Of a stretch of 64,000 nucleotides of DNA, positions 56,091 to 64,000 are shown piece after piece. Under the pieces are notes generated by a model that saw only the letters and a program-made list of their open reading frames with translations, did not search any database and had not been told where the DNA came from. Position 1 is the first letter of the stretch. Every line of letters begins with the position of its first letter. The stretch covers positions 14,155,721 through 14,219,720 of the forward strand of contig OU862928.1 in assembly GCA_917880885.1 (NCBI GenBank), in the 5' to 3' direction. This DNA is from Limnephilus marmoratus. Its lineage: Eukaryota > Arthropoda > Insecta > Trichoptera > Limnephilidae. Made by a program: the position numbers and the translations under genes.

Positions 56091-56327
56091 TTTCAATTGC
56101 ATAAATATGTATGTTGTTTCACCCCTCATGTGATAACTGCCTGTTCCTCGTATTTTATGTACCCCCCTCCCTACCCTGACAAACATTGTACCTAGCCATG
56201 GTATAAGCTAGTTTTAAGATGTTAGTCAGCTCTCTCTGGTCAACAAATCTCTCTTTCAACTCCCGCGGGTAACGTAGAGGGTTCTTGCCCTATTGCTCCA
56301 TTGCCACGTCGCTTTTTTTCCGAGCGC

Positions 56328-56336
56328 GGGGGGAGG
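56328..56336 (+). other. Polypurine tract
   Basis: GGGGGGAGG directly before the 3' LTR, the plus-strand primer site expected for LTR retroelements. Confidence 0.7.
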
Positions 56337-57065
56337 TGTTACGATACACAAATACGCCCCTGCAAATTACTCGGCCCCTCCTCCCAAGTTGTAGCGCACG
56401 CCACTGCGCAAACTACAGTTTCACTCCCTCTCCGCTAGCTTGCCGGCGCGCTATCGGCGGCGGAACCCAAGCGACCGTCGATATCCAGCGGCCAACCATC
56501 ACTTCCCTGCAGCCCCCGGTCTAGTGCGCACGCATAATGTGTGGACCGTTCCGCGCGCATTCCAGAAAGTTCCACGCGGAAGCATGGAACGTGTTTTTGC
56601 TAAGTGATACACTAGGACACTAAGAATGGCCGAATTCTTTCCCGACACGGAAGATACAAGAGTCCAAACGCTCACTGTGAGTACCCAAGCTGTTATATAC
56701 CCCCATATTTGCGTGTGTTCACAGTAAATTCACCGCGGAGATAAATAGCCCTTCCAGAGAGATTATAGGGACAGATTCCTCCATTTTAGATATAACTGTT
56801 GTTGCTACCCTGAATTACTCTGTATGCATTATTGTGATATTGTGTTTACGCAGGTGTTTTACCCAATATAACTGTTGTTTACCCTGGTTACTGGTTTCAC
56901 TGCCTTCCCCCAGCCCGTAGAAGTTTGAGCTTTATTTCAGGAAAGACCCACACACGCCTCACAGATCCTACCACCATGGTGGTGAGGGCCTCTCCCGCTC
57001 TGCTGACTAAAACCTGAGCTAGTCTGTCGGCAGAATGTAGGGACCCCTATGTAGGTCCGCTAACA
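56337..57065 (+). repeat. 3' LTR
   Basis: Same length and ends as the 5' LTR. Differences include a cluster of three in CCATCAC (versus CCGCCGC) and five scattered changes. Followed by GTAT. Confidence 0.92.
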
Positions 57066-57069
57066 GTAT

Positions 57070-57275
57070 ATACATTTAAAAAAAAAGAAAGACAAACATT
57101 CCCGGGTTACGAATAACCCAACAATATTTGAAAATCTCCTACTACCACCACAAAAAGCCGAAAATGTTGCTTGTGTTATGATGGAGGACCTAGCCAGCCT
57201 AAGAATCGAACACGCGACGCTTGGTGGGACCCAAACGCAGTGCAAACTCAGCCACTGATCGGTCTTTGATAAGTT
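57070..57275 (-). repeat. tRNA-derived SINE, copy 1
   Basis: On the - strand a polymerase III box A-like TGGCTGAGTTTGC and box B-like GTGTTCGATTC lie about 30-40 bp apart, followed by AACATTTTCGGC, GGAGATTTTCAAATATTGTT and a T/A-rich end. A second copy is at 60236-60415 on +. Confidence 0.75.
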
Positions 57276-57319
57276 GTATTGCATTAAACAATTTATTCGT
57301 TTGCTGCACGTTCCAGGTG

Positions 57320-57530
57320 AAAGATACTCTCAGTATCGCGCTGGCGTAAGACCACCATTCCGAATTGAAATGTTCGTGAAATGGCTTTATCCGTGATTAG
57401 TTACCAGATCTGAAAAGCCAGGTACTTCCCCACCTTCCTCCTCCGCATCTTCTTTCCTCCACACTACCTTCAACCTCACAACATACCCCAATTGGGGAAG
57501 CCATAGTCTCACTGGCTCCATGTGGTTGGG
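57320..57530 (-). repeat. Dispersed repeat B, copy 2
   Basis: Complement of the repeat at 60640-60842; contains CATACCCCAATTGGGG and GAATTGAAA blocks. Confidence 0.75.
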
Positions 57531-58100
57531 AGCAGTTGGGACGTTTATTTCAATATTCACTTAAAATAAGGGAAATTTACTTGTAAAATGGTCAAAATTT
57601 TAAAGATCATCTTATGACAGGGAAGTTAGGTTACGAAATGTCACTTGCTGTTTTGTTCAATATAATTTAAAAGGACCAGAATTAACTCTATATTGGGTGT
57701 ATGTTGTTAAAATATAATACAACGGATATAATATGAGAGTTTGTGCATACAAAATGTTTTTATTACAGTATCGTCTTAAAACCCCGAAATTCAGGCTTAG
57801 AAAATTACTTATCTCATTCTCATTGTAGCGTCTATTTTAGGCAAGTTGTCGGATTACTCCCATAAAAAACCGTGTTCAGTCATTACAGCTGAATAATATT
57901 ATATAAAACTGTAGGAACAAAACACGGGCATCTTAAAAATGAAAAAAAAAAACCCTCAATAACCGCCAACAAGTCGAGAATGTTTAAACTTTTGATAGTA
58001 ACGCGGTGATAAACTTCTGAACGTTGATGGGCGTGGCGTCATGATTCGCCCAACCAATCATGGGCCGTTTACCGTTATAGGCCGCCAGGCCTATTTTGAA
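57531..58100. other. Intronic stretch, no features
   Basis: No gene. A GC-rich patch (GATGGGCGTGGCGTCATGAT) lies near 58026. Confidence 0.4.
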
Positions 58101-58109
58101 ATCAATAAT

Positions 58110-58380
58110 TATGAATGAAAATATTAAAATTAAACTTTTTTAATGCGATAATCGTAATCAGAAAAATAATCTTTAAATCATCCACATATTTTTAGCGGTA
58201 TCCCTAGTTTATGAAAATACCCTATTATTCCACGCTGTTGCGGAGTATAGCGCTCCATTTGTTGTCTGTTTGTATTCTTCAGCTGTCTAGTTCACAAATT
58301 TCAAATATGATTGACGTACGACGCCATTTGCAAAAATTATAACATCTTTCGATAGGGTGATTAATTTTGCGCCACCTTGT
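58110..58380. mobile_element. Mariner terminal fragment
   Basis: GGTGATTAATTTTGCGCCAC at 58356-58375 matches the terminal repeat of the mariner remnant at 44587 in inverse orientation. The 250 bp to its left has no transposase frame. Confidence 0.55.
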
Positions 58381-59001
58381 ATATTAACACCTCATTTAAC
58401 CATGAACCGAATTTTTAAATTTTATCTGAAAATTTGTGTTAAAAAGTAAATGCGTATTGCCGATGCATATTTAGGTTAGAATTTAAATTATTATAAGTAA
58501 TAATTATTAGCCTGAAACACTCATCGAAATTGAAAAAATCTCCCAATTTATAATATGAATTATTTTATTATCAATTAAAAAATAATAATTAGAATTTCAA
58601 TACAACATCGCAAATTTATTCATATTTTTATATAATTGATTGGCGTTTGGTATTTCGGGATGTGAATTTGTAGACAGGTCTGCCAGTGTTGCCAGCGTAC
58701 ATCAATTTCTTATTTATTCCTTGTTATACATTGGTAATTTGTTATTCCTATAATTATCCTCTTGTGTTCAACTGTGTAATTTTTTGTATCACTTGTTTGT
58801 AAAAGCCATTTATGGCGTTCAAATAAATAAATGTCGGTTCGGCTGTCAACAGTGAAACCGTAATCGATGTATCGATATTAAATCGTCGGAAGTTACTTCT
58901 ATCGATCTGATATAGTCATCGATTTCACTGGCGAGAGCTCCAGATAACTATTTGTTTTCTATATTTCTATATTGTAAATAAAAGTGTTTTTGAATGTTTA
59001 G
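58381..59001. other. Intron end before third protease exon
   Basis: AT-rich. The segment near 58770-58830 (TTGTAAAAGCC, then AAATAAATAAATG) looks like a retroelement 3' tail. It ends with the acceptor TTTTTGAATGTTTAG at 59001. Confidence 0.45.
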
Positions 59002-59126
59002 CCGCTCACTGCTTTTATGATCCGGTGGACAAAATGCCTTTGCCAGCACATCTGTACTATATAGCGGCGAATAAACACTATCAGCAGTGGAACCACCCGG
59101 CCGAGCCAAACGCCCCAACCTCAAAG
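59002..59126 (+). CDS. Modular serine protease (HP14/MSP-like), catalytic His exon
   Basis: 125 bp from GAATGTTTAG to AAAG/GTTTGT, entering in phase 1 as the upstream exon requires and leaving in phase 0. The junction codon plus this exon give AAHCFYDP, the S1-family block with the catalytic His. LYYIAANKHYQQWNHPAEPNAPTSK follows, resembling the loop before the catalytic-Asp exon in this family. No stop or frameshift. Exons with the catalytic Asp and Ser were not found before 64000 and probably lie to the right. Confidence 0.88.
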
Positions 59127-59169
59127 GTTTGTAATAATACTTCTTTACTCTTTATACTCTACCATAGCA

Positions 59170-59355
59170 CGAATTGCAATTACCGCACACTTCGGAGTGA
59201 CAGTACCACGCGCCGCTCCAGGCCGCACAATGAACTTCGCTAAAAACCGTGACATGTCATTACTATCGAAGTTTACTTTTCTGCGCGGCGACCTGGAGTG
59301 GCGCGCGGTACCGTCGCGTCGGTCGCTTCAAAGTGGATGTGCAATTGCCGCTAAA
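59170..59355. repeat. GC-rich foldback element just after the third exon
   Basis: Arms are imperfect inverted repeats: left with AGTACCACGCGCCGCTCCAG, right (complement) with GGTACCGCGCGCCACTCCAG; outer parts GCAATTACCGCACACTTCG and GCAATTGCACATCCACTT also pair. The loop holds CCGTGACATGTCATTACT. MITE-like. It lies 44 bp inside the intron. Confidence 0.7.
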
Positions 59356-59561
59356 ATTGTGCGCATGTTTGAAAGCTCAGTAATTCTTAAACATTGTGAA
59401 CTCTCGCATAGTTCATTTAAATACATAAGATTTTTATAAAATCATACAAATAATATAAAATATTCATTTTTAATTTTTAACTTTATGAGTAAAACTTCAA
59501 ATTATAATATTTAATTAAATGAAGACAATATTAGCGACACTCAATCGCAAATGTGGAGACA

Positions 59562-59642
59562 GAAAAAGATATTGGTACCTCTGGGACTTGAACCCTTTGC
59601 TTACATGGCAAGTATTCTACCAACTGAACTAAGGTGTCTATA
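59562..59642 (-). repeat. tRNA-like SINE head or tRNA pseudogene
   Basis: On the - strand TTAGTTCAGTTGGTAGA (box A) and GGGTTCAAGTCCC (box B) lie about 29 bp apart, with CTTGC/GCAA-type pairing around a possible TGT anticodon. The base before the anticodon is not T and the acceptor stem pairs poorly, so this is more likely a SINE head. Confidence 0.6.
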
Positions 59643-59769
59643 TCAAATTCGGTCACTTTTAACTGTGTCATACTTCGACTAAGAACTACCAACATTATCT
59701 TCATTCTCTTGATGCACATATTATTGGCTGCTATCTTTATATATGATTCCAAGATTCAACCCGAACTAA

Positions 59770-60235
59770 ATGCTAGATAGTGTCTTCCCAGGCTCGGTGA
59801 TTTTATGTACACACATTTGATTTTTTTAACGTTTATAATTAATCCAACATCATGAGCCCATTTAAGCAGCTCGTTAAAGTCACTTTGCAATTGTTGAATA
59901 GCTGTTATAGGTTTTTCATTGAATACTAAAAGTGCGGTATCGTCAGCAAAAAATGAATCTAAAGGCTTTTTTTAAGAGTTTAGACATAGCAATAACATAT
60001 ATAATGTACAATTTTGGACCTAAAATTGATCCTTGCTGTACTCCTGATTTAATACATCTTGCTGTACTCATTTCATTTAAAATCTTCATGTACATTTTTT
60101 TATTGTTCAGTAGTTTTTAAAAAATTAGAGGAGTTTACCACGGATTCATATGGTTTCAAGTACCTTAATTAATTACATATGGCTGAGAGTATCAAAAGCT
60201 TTTGAATAGTCAATAAATAGCACCAGTACATTTTC
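59770..60235 (-). pseudogene. LINE family X reverse transcriptase fragment
   Basis: Closely parallels 38745-39178: the - strand carries the catalytic FAD-type region near 59935-59955, QGSILGPKL-like near 60030, and SKAFDTLSH-like near 60185-60215, with several stops and frame changes. It ends at the SINE at 60236. Confidence 0.7.
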
Positions 60236-60415
60236 GACCAGTCAGTGGTTGAGTGGGCATCGCATTTGGGTCCCACCCAGGCAGTTTTCGAAGTCCTCCA
60301 TCACGACTCAAGCAACATTTTCGGCTTACTGTGGTGTGAGTAGGAGATTTTCAAATATTGTTGTGTTATTCGTATCTCGAGAATGTTTGTCTTTCTTTGA
60401 AAAAAAAAGTTTTTT
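60236..60415 (+). repeat. tRNA-derived SINE, copy 2
   Basis: Matches the SINE at 57070-57275 (CAGTGGTTGAGTGGGC..., TTGGGTCCCACC, CAACATTTTCGGCTT, GGAGATTTTCAAATATTGTT, GAATGTTTGTCTTTCTTT). Box B is damaged in this copy. Confidence 0.75.
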
Positions 60416-60639
60416 TCAATTAAGATGTGAATTTATGAAATCAGAAATATTTTTTCGATTTTTAGAATGACATTTTCGAATAGGGCTTTTGTTTTCGGGT
60501 AAATCGAGTTTGAAGTTGGAATATTTTATTAAATTATAAAATAGTGTGGATCGATTTTTTGTTTTTTTTTTTTGTTTTTCTCAGCAGCGGGGTGTGGAAT
60601 TTTTTTTTTTTTTTTTTTTTACAGTGAATACCGCACAAG

Positions 60640-60842
60640 AATCTCAACTGCTCCCGTCTGGAGCCAGTGAGACTATGGCATCCCCAATTGGGGTATGTTG
60701 TGAGGCTGAAGATAGTGGGGAAGGGAAGGAGGTGGGGAAGAGGAAGGTTGGGAAGTACCTGGCTATTCAGATCTGGTCACTAAACACGGCTAAAGCCATT
60801 TTCAAGCAACGTTTCAATTCTGAATGGATGGATGCTCTATGA
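60640..60842 (+). repeat. Dispersed repeat B, copy 3
   Basis: Contains CCCCAATTGGGGTATG (a palindrome), GGGAAGGAGGTGGGGAAG, CACGGCTAAAGCCATTTTC and TTTCAATTCTGAATGG. Preceded by a T run at 60600-60620. Confidence 0.75.
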
Positions 60843-60999
60843 TGATACTTTTAAAAGTCATTATGACAGCATTAAGATATTTTGAGGGCAAGTACTGCCC
60901 CAAGTCAATTCAAATTTTACAAAAATAGCGAGAAACTAGAAAAAGAAGGGTTTAATCTTTGCTCAATAAAAGTAGTTAAAATATAAAAAATTAAACTTT

Positions 61000-62640
61000 T
61001 CATTTACTTGTAATATTATCTACTAATCAAGAAACAATAAAAGTACCATTGCTACACAAAAAAAATCACAAACAATGTTAAAAAATAAAGTCAAAAATCA
61101 TAAAAGTTATTGTGTTTTATAGTCCTTCTTCGAATTGAACACTGGCGTTATACGACAGGATTCTAGCTTGTTTTGTATCCACTATTAACGTCTTTCAGGG
61201 TCGCAAACAGCAGAGCATGATGCTGTTACCACTTTGATGCTTCTTTCCGTGGCTTGCGTGTGACAGGGCATCAATCGGAACTTGCACAAAATGTTGAATT
61301 CGATAATTTTGTGGTCTGCAATGGCATCAATTATTGTCTTGCTAGATATCAGTTTTGTAAGAGGTGGTTCTGATGGTTTTTCTCAGTAGATCAAGTCAAT
61401 ATAGTCTGCTGCGTTAAATTAAAAGCTTAAATACTCTTATGGGAGAGAACCCTGACGTACGTTCTCGGATATTTAGAATCCGTCTCAGAACCAACTCTCT
61501 AATTTGTCTTCGTTCGTCGTTTAGCGTACTAATAAGTATATTTTCGCTGTGGCCAAAATACCCGTTGCGTTGAATTGTGTTTGGGGAATAAGTTTGAATA
61601 AGGTTGTGTTTTTTTTAAACCACATCGGAGCATACACTCTTAGCATAAATTCAGTCAATATCACCTGATTTTCTGTCGGATTCTAGGTTGAAATGTAAAG
61701 TCGGAGAATAGTGTTGGCTGTTGTTAACAAACGCAAATGACAGATTTTACCAGGGTTTCTTTTGGCTAAGGCTCGGCACATTTCCAATAAATAAAGCTGG
61801 TCTGTGCTAAGGTCGTCACGGGATTTTGTAATGTCCAGTATGTTGCATTCTATTGCTTGAAATTCTATCACAGCAAGATGTTCACAGTTCTTGAGTAACT
61901 TTCTTGTTGGCCGCTAAAGCTTCTAGAACCTGTTGTCGTTCCATCAAGGTATTCTAAAAGGTGTCTCAAACTTAACTCGTTGGCATGTATTTCACAGACC
62001 AACCACTGAAGTGGACGATGGAGCTTTCCTTCAAGAAGTCGAATAATGCCAGACTTAGTTCCAGTATTAACTGCTGTTCCGTCAGTTCCGATAGCCACGA
62101 TGCACGCTAAATCAATGGATTTTGCCACAAAATATGCAAACAATTTGTGAGCTATTGTTTTAGCATCACCGAACTTAACGCCTATGTGGCCAATGTATTG
62201 TGAGCCAGGTTCTTTTAAAAGACTGGTATGTTCTTCTATCACAACTTTTCTGCGTCCACCCTACATGATTAATGTTTTATCCTTTCAACCTTCAAACGAT
62301 ATGCAAACGCACGAATCAAAATGGGACTGATTGATGGCAGTCAGGCAGTGTGGTCCTAGTTTTGGCACGAGCACGTCGAATCTTATTAAGATCGACCACG
62401 TTTGTTAGATTATCTGTTGTCACTAATCCAATATCTTGCATTGTAGCGCAGACGATGGCAGCACCCGCCCGATCAGAAAAACTGTATCGATCCAATGTTT
62501 TGGATACAACAGATAGTCTACTGTCTGTTGAATTTATTACATAAGAAGAAGAAGTAGATGAAGCCAAGTATTGTTGGTCAGTTGGAAGATCAACGTTAGT
62601 AAAACTTGAAACTGTACTGCGAGATGTGGACGGTTGATCT
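61000..62640 (-). pseudogene. Degraded hAT-like (RNase H-fold) multi-copy element protein
   Basis: On the - strand: DRYSFSDRAGAAIVCATMQDIGLVTTDNL...VVDLNKIRRAR (62316-62567), then IEEHTSLLKEPGSQYIGHIGVKFGDA and IVAIGTDGTAVNTGTKSGIIR (about 62050-62110), LQWLVCEIHANELSLRHLLEYLDG (61938-62010), LSTDQLYLLEMCRA and HLRLLTTANTILRLY (61690-61830), and further C-terminal traces (NDERRQIRELVLRRIL, HTQ-V-like) to about 61200. This order matches a family I have seen repeatedly in arthropod and cnidarian genomes, usually unnamed and transposon-like. Stops and frameshifts break it. Confidence 0.65.
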
Positions 62641-64000
62641 AAAGATGTTTGTTGCGTTTCTTGGTATAGTGCGCGAAAGTGGACTCAGCAATTTGTCAAA
62701 TTTTCGCGGGATTCATAAAAAATATCAATTTTTTTAAATGTTATTATTTAAGACGCGGCAATTTTTATTCATTATGAAATGTAAAAGTAAAAATTAAAGT
62801 ATTCATATTGACACAAAACTGTTTTAAAAAGGGTCAATTTTTTACCAGATTGTAAATAATTCAACTGCTTTGTGGCAGTACTTGTTATCAAATTTTTAAA
62901 TTGATATTTTGTATGCTTAATTGTATGTACCTAGAGCATCTATTCCGCACCCCGCAAAAACTGATTTATAAAAATAAAAAATTTCCATACAATGGCGATC
63001 CACCCTATTATAAAACACAAATTCGAACTTCTTTTTATTTTGTGTCGAATCTATATTTAAACCAAGTAAACTTTCTTGATAAAAATTTGTATGTTTATTC
63101 AAAAATATCGTACATAAACATGACTTCCAATTAGAGTGTAAAACCGACTCTTTTCATAAATTCAATGCCGTTGCGGAGGCAGTTACCATAAAAAAATTGA
63201 ATAATATTTTACATGGCTTAAATTAAACCGAAAAGGCATCAAATTTTGACTCTTACATTACAGTCCAGTGAAAAAAAAGAATTCACTCCTACCTAGTTAT
63301 CATACTACATTTTATGACATGTTATAACCTTTTATACTTTTGTAATAAACAACAGTAATAGCAAATAACATTAGTTTCTTAAAACACCTTTCTCATACAA
63401 TTTACACCGTCCAACTATCTTTTTTCAGGTATAAAACATATTATATATATAGTATATATGTGGTATATATTTTTACTATATGTATATATGAATTATGTAT
63501 ATATATTGTCTCATTTTATGCCTTCTGTAAGAAAAGTACAATTAATTCCGGTGGTTTAAACTAAAAAAAAAACATGTTTCATAATATACACAAAATTACA
63601 AAATTTCATCAAAATTAACAAACTTTATGGCTTGTGCGGGAGACCTAAAATCCATATTTTATAAAAAAAAATCGTTTCTTACTTATTTTTATGGCCTAAT
63701 ATTACTGTTTTTTAACTTGGAATAAACACAAAAGTTACGATTTTATTTTTTTTAATTTTTAAAAAATTTGATATTTTTTGAACAAAATTTAAACTTTAGG
63801 CCTTGTGCGGGAGACCTAAACATTTTTTTTTAAATCCAAAACTTTTTGTGGTAAGTTGTGGTACCTAGTAGCAACTTTTTTTCAACTTGAAATTTGAAAA
63901 CAAAAAAAAAATTAATAATCGATACACCCTATTTATTATATTATTGTTTTGCATTATTCTCATTATTTTATTTTAGTTTTCTGTTTATTTTCCAAGATTT
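62641..64000. other. AT-rich stretch to the window edge
   Basis: No gene seen. The motif TTGTGCGGGAGACCTAAA occurs twice (about 63632 and 63804) in similar T-rich contexts. A (TA)-rich segment lies at 63435-63505. I found no exon carrying the catalytic Asp of the protease here. Confidence 0.5.

Larger units (their letters stand above)
50477..56327 (+). other. Non-coding interior of the LTR element
   Basis: No gag, protease, reverse transcriptase or integrase motif is seen in any frame. The longest + ORF (51767-52357, 196 residues, His-rich) matches nothing I know. Composition is T-rich with interspersed tandem repeats: a (CT)n run at 55075-55100, 41-bp repeats at 53671-53865 and 28-bp repeats at 55987-56090. 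Long regions are rich in AAAAGTG and TTTTTC motifs. The state of an older coding interior cannot be ruled out. Confidence 0.7.
49729..57065 (+). mobile_element. LTR retrotransposon without recognisable gag or pol (LARD-like)
   Basis: Two 729-bp LTRs (49729-50457 and 56337-57065) begin TGTTACG and end CTAACA, flanked by a GTAT duplication (49725-49728 and 57066-57069). A primer-binding site follows the 5' LTR and a polypurine tract precedes the 3' LTR. The 5.9-kb interior has no family-recognisable ORF. I count about 8 substitutions between the LTRs (about 1.1%), so the insertion is recent. The TG/CA ends and 4-bp duplication point to Ty3/gypsy-type machinery supplied in trans. It lies in the protease intron. 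Confidence 0.88.

Noticed and set aside
59562..59642. A functional tRNA gene
   Set aside because: Box A and B are present, but acceptor pairing is poor and the base before the anticodon is not T; a SINE head is more likely.
59127..64000. The protease exon with the catalytic Asp
   Set aside because: I searched for a DIAL-like block after a phase-0 acceptor and found none; probably to the right of the window.

Overview
The window looks like a piece of an insect nuclear genome, most probably a moth or butterfly. It is AT-rich, contains a hemolymph-type modular serine protease gene with insect exon structure, carries many short GGTAC-type motifs typical of lepidopteran DNA, and is packed with insect transposable elements. 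There are no operons, CRISPR arrays or bacterial signals. The order is inferred; nothing in the sequence names the species.

The backbone is one host gene on the + strand: a modular serine protease (HP14/MSP-like). Three exons are visible: a sushi/CCP exon (6583-6792), the start of the trypsin domain (43946-44113) and the exon with the catalytic His (59002-59126). Phases and splice sites agree across introns of about 37.2 kb and 14.9 kb, so nearly everything else lies upstream of or inside introns of this gene.

Layout: 1-5.1 kb is a BEL/Pao LTR retrotransposon on the - strand, split by a truncated LINE. 7.1-12.4 kb is a Jockey-like LINE interrupted by a Tc1/IS630-like element, which is itself interrupted by a hAT element. 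12.4-16 kb is a second LINE interrupted by a Penelope-like fragment with inverted repeats and candidate hammerhead ribozymes. 17.4-24.9 kb holds 3' ends of several LINEs, a degraded Tc1/IS630-like transposase and a hairpin-ended repeat. 25.4-26.5 kb is a short hAT with a perfect 8-bp target duplication. 27.2-31.1 kb holds a multi-exon gene for a tyrosine-recombinase-like protein (Crypton-like) with a duplicated exon and three 63-residue repeats. 31-38 kb is mostly short repeats and foldback elements. 38.5-43.1 kb is a LINE interrupted by a nearly complete LINE. 44.6-45.4 kb is a mariner remnant and 47-49.2 kb another LINE. 49.7-57.1 kb is an LTR element with near-identical 729-bp LTRs but no recognisable gag or pol. 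57-62.6 kb holds SINEs, LINE pieces, a foldback element beside the third protease exon and a degraded transposase-like gene.

The only genes likely to serve the host are the protease and, possibly, the tyrosine-recombinase-like gene. The rest are transposons in various stages of decay, with nesting clear enough in places to give relative insertion ages.
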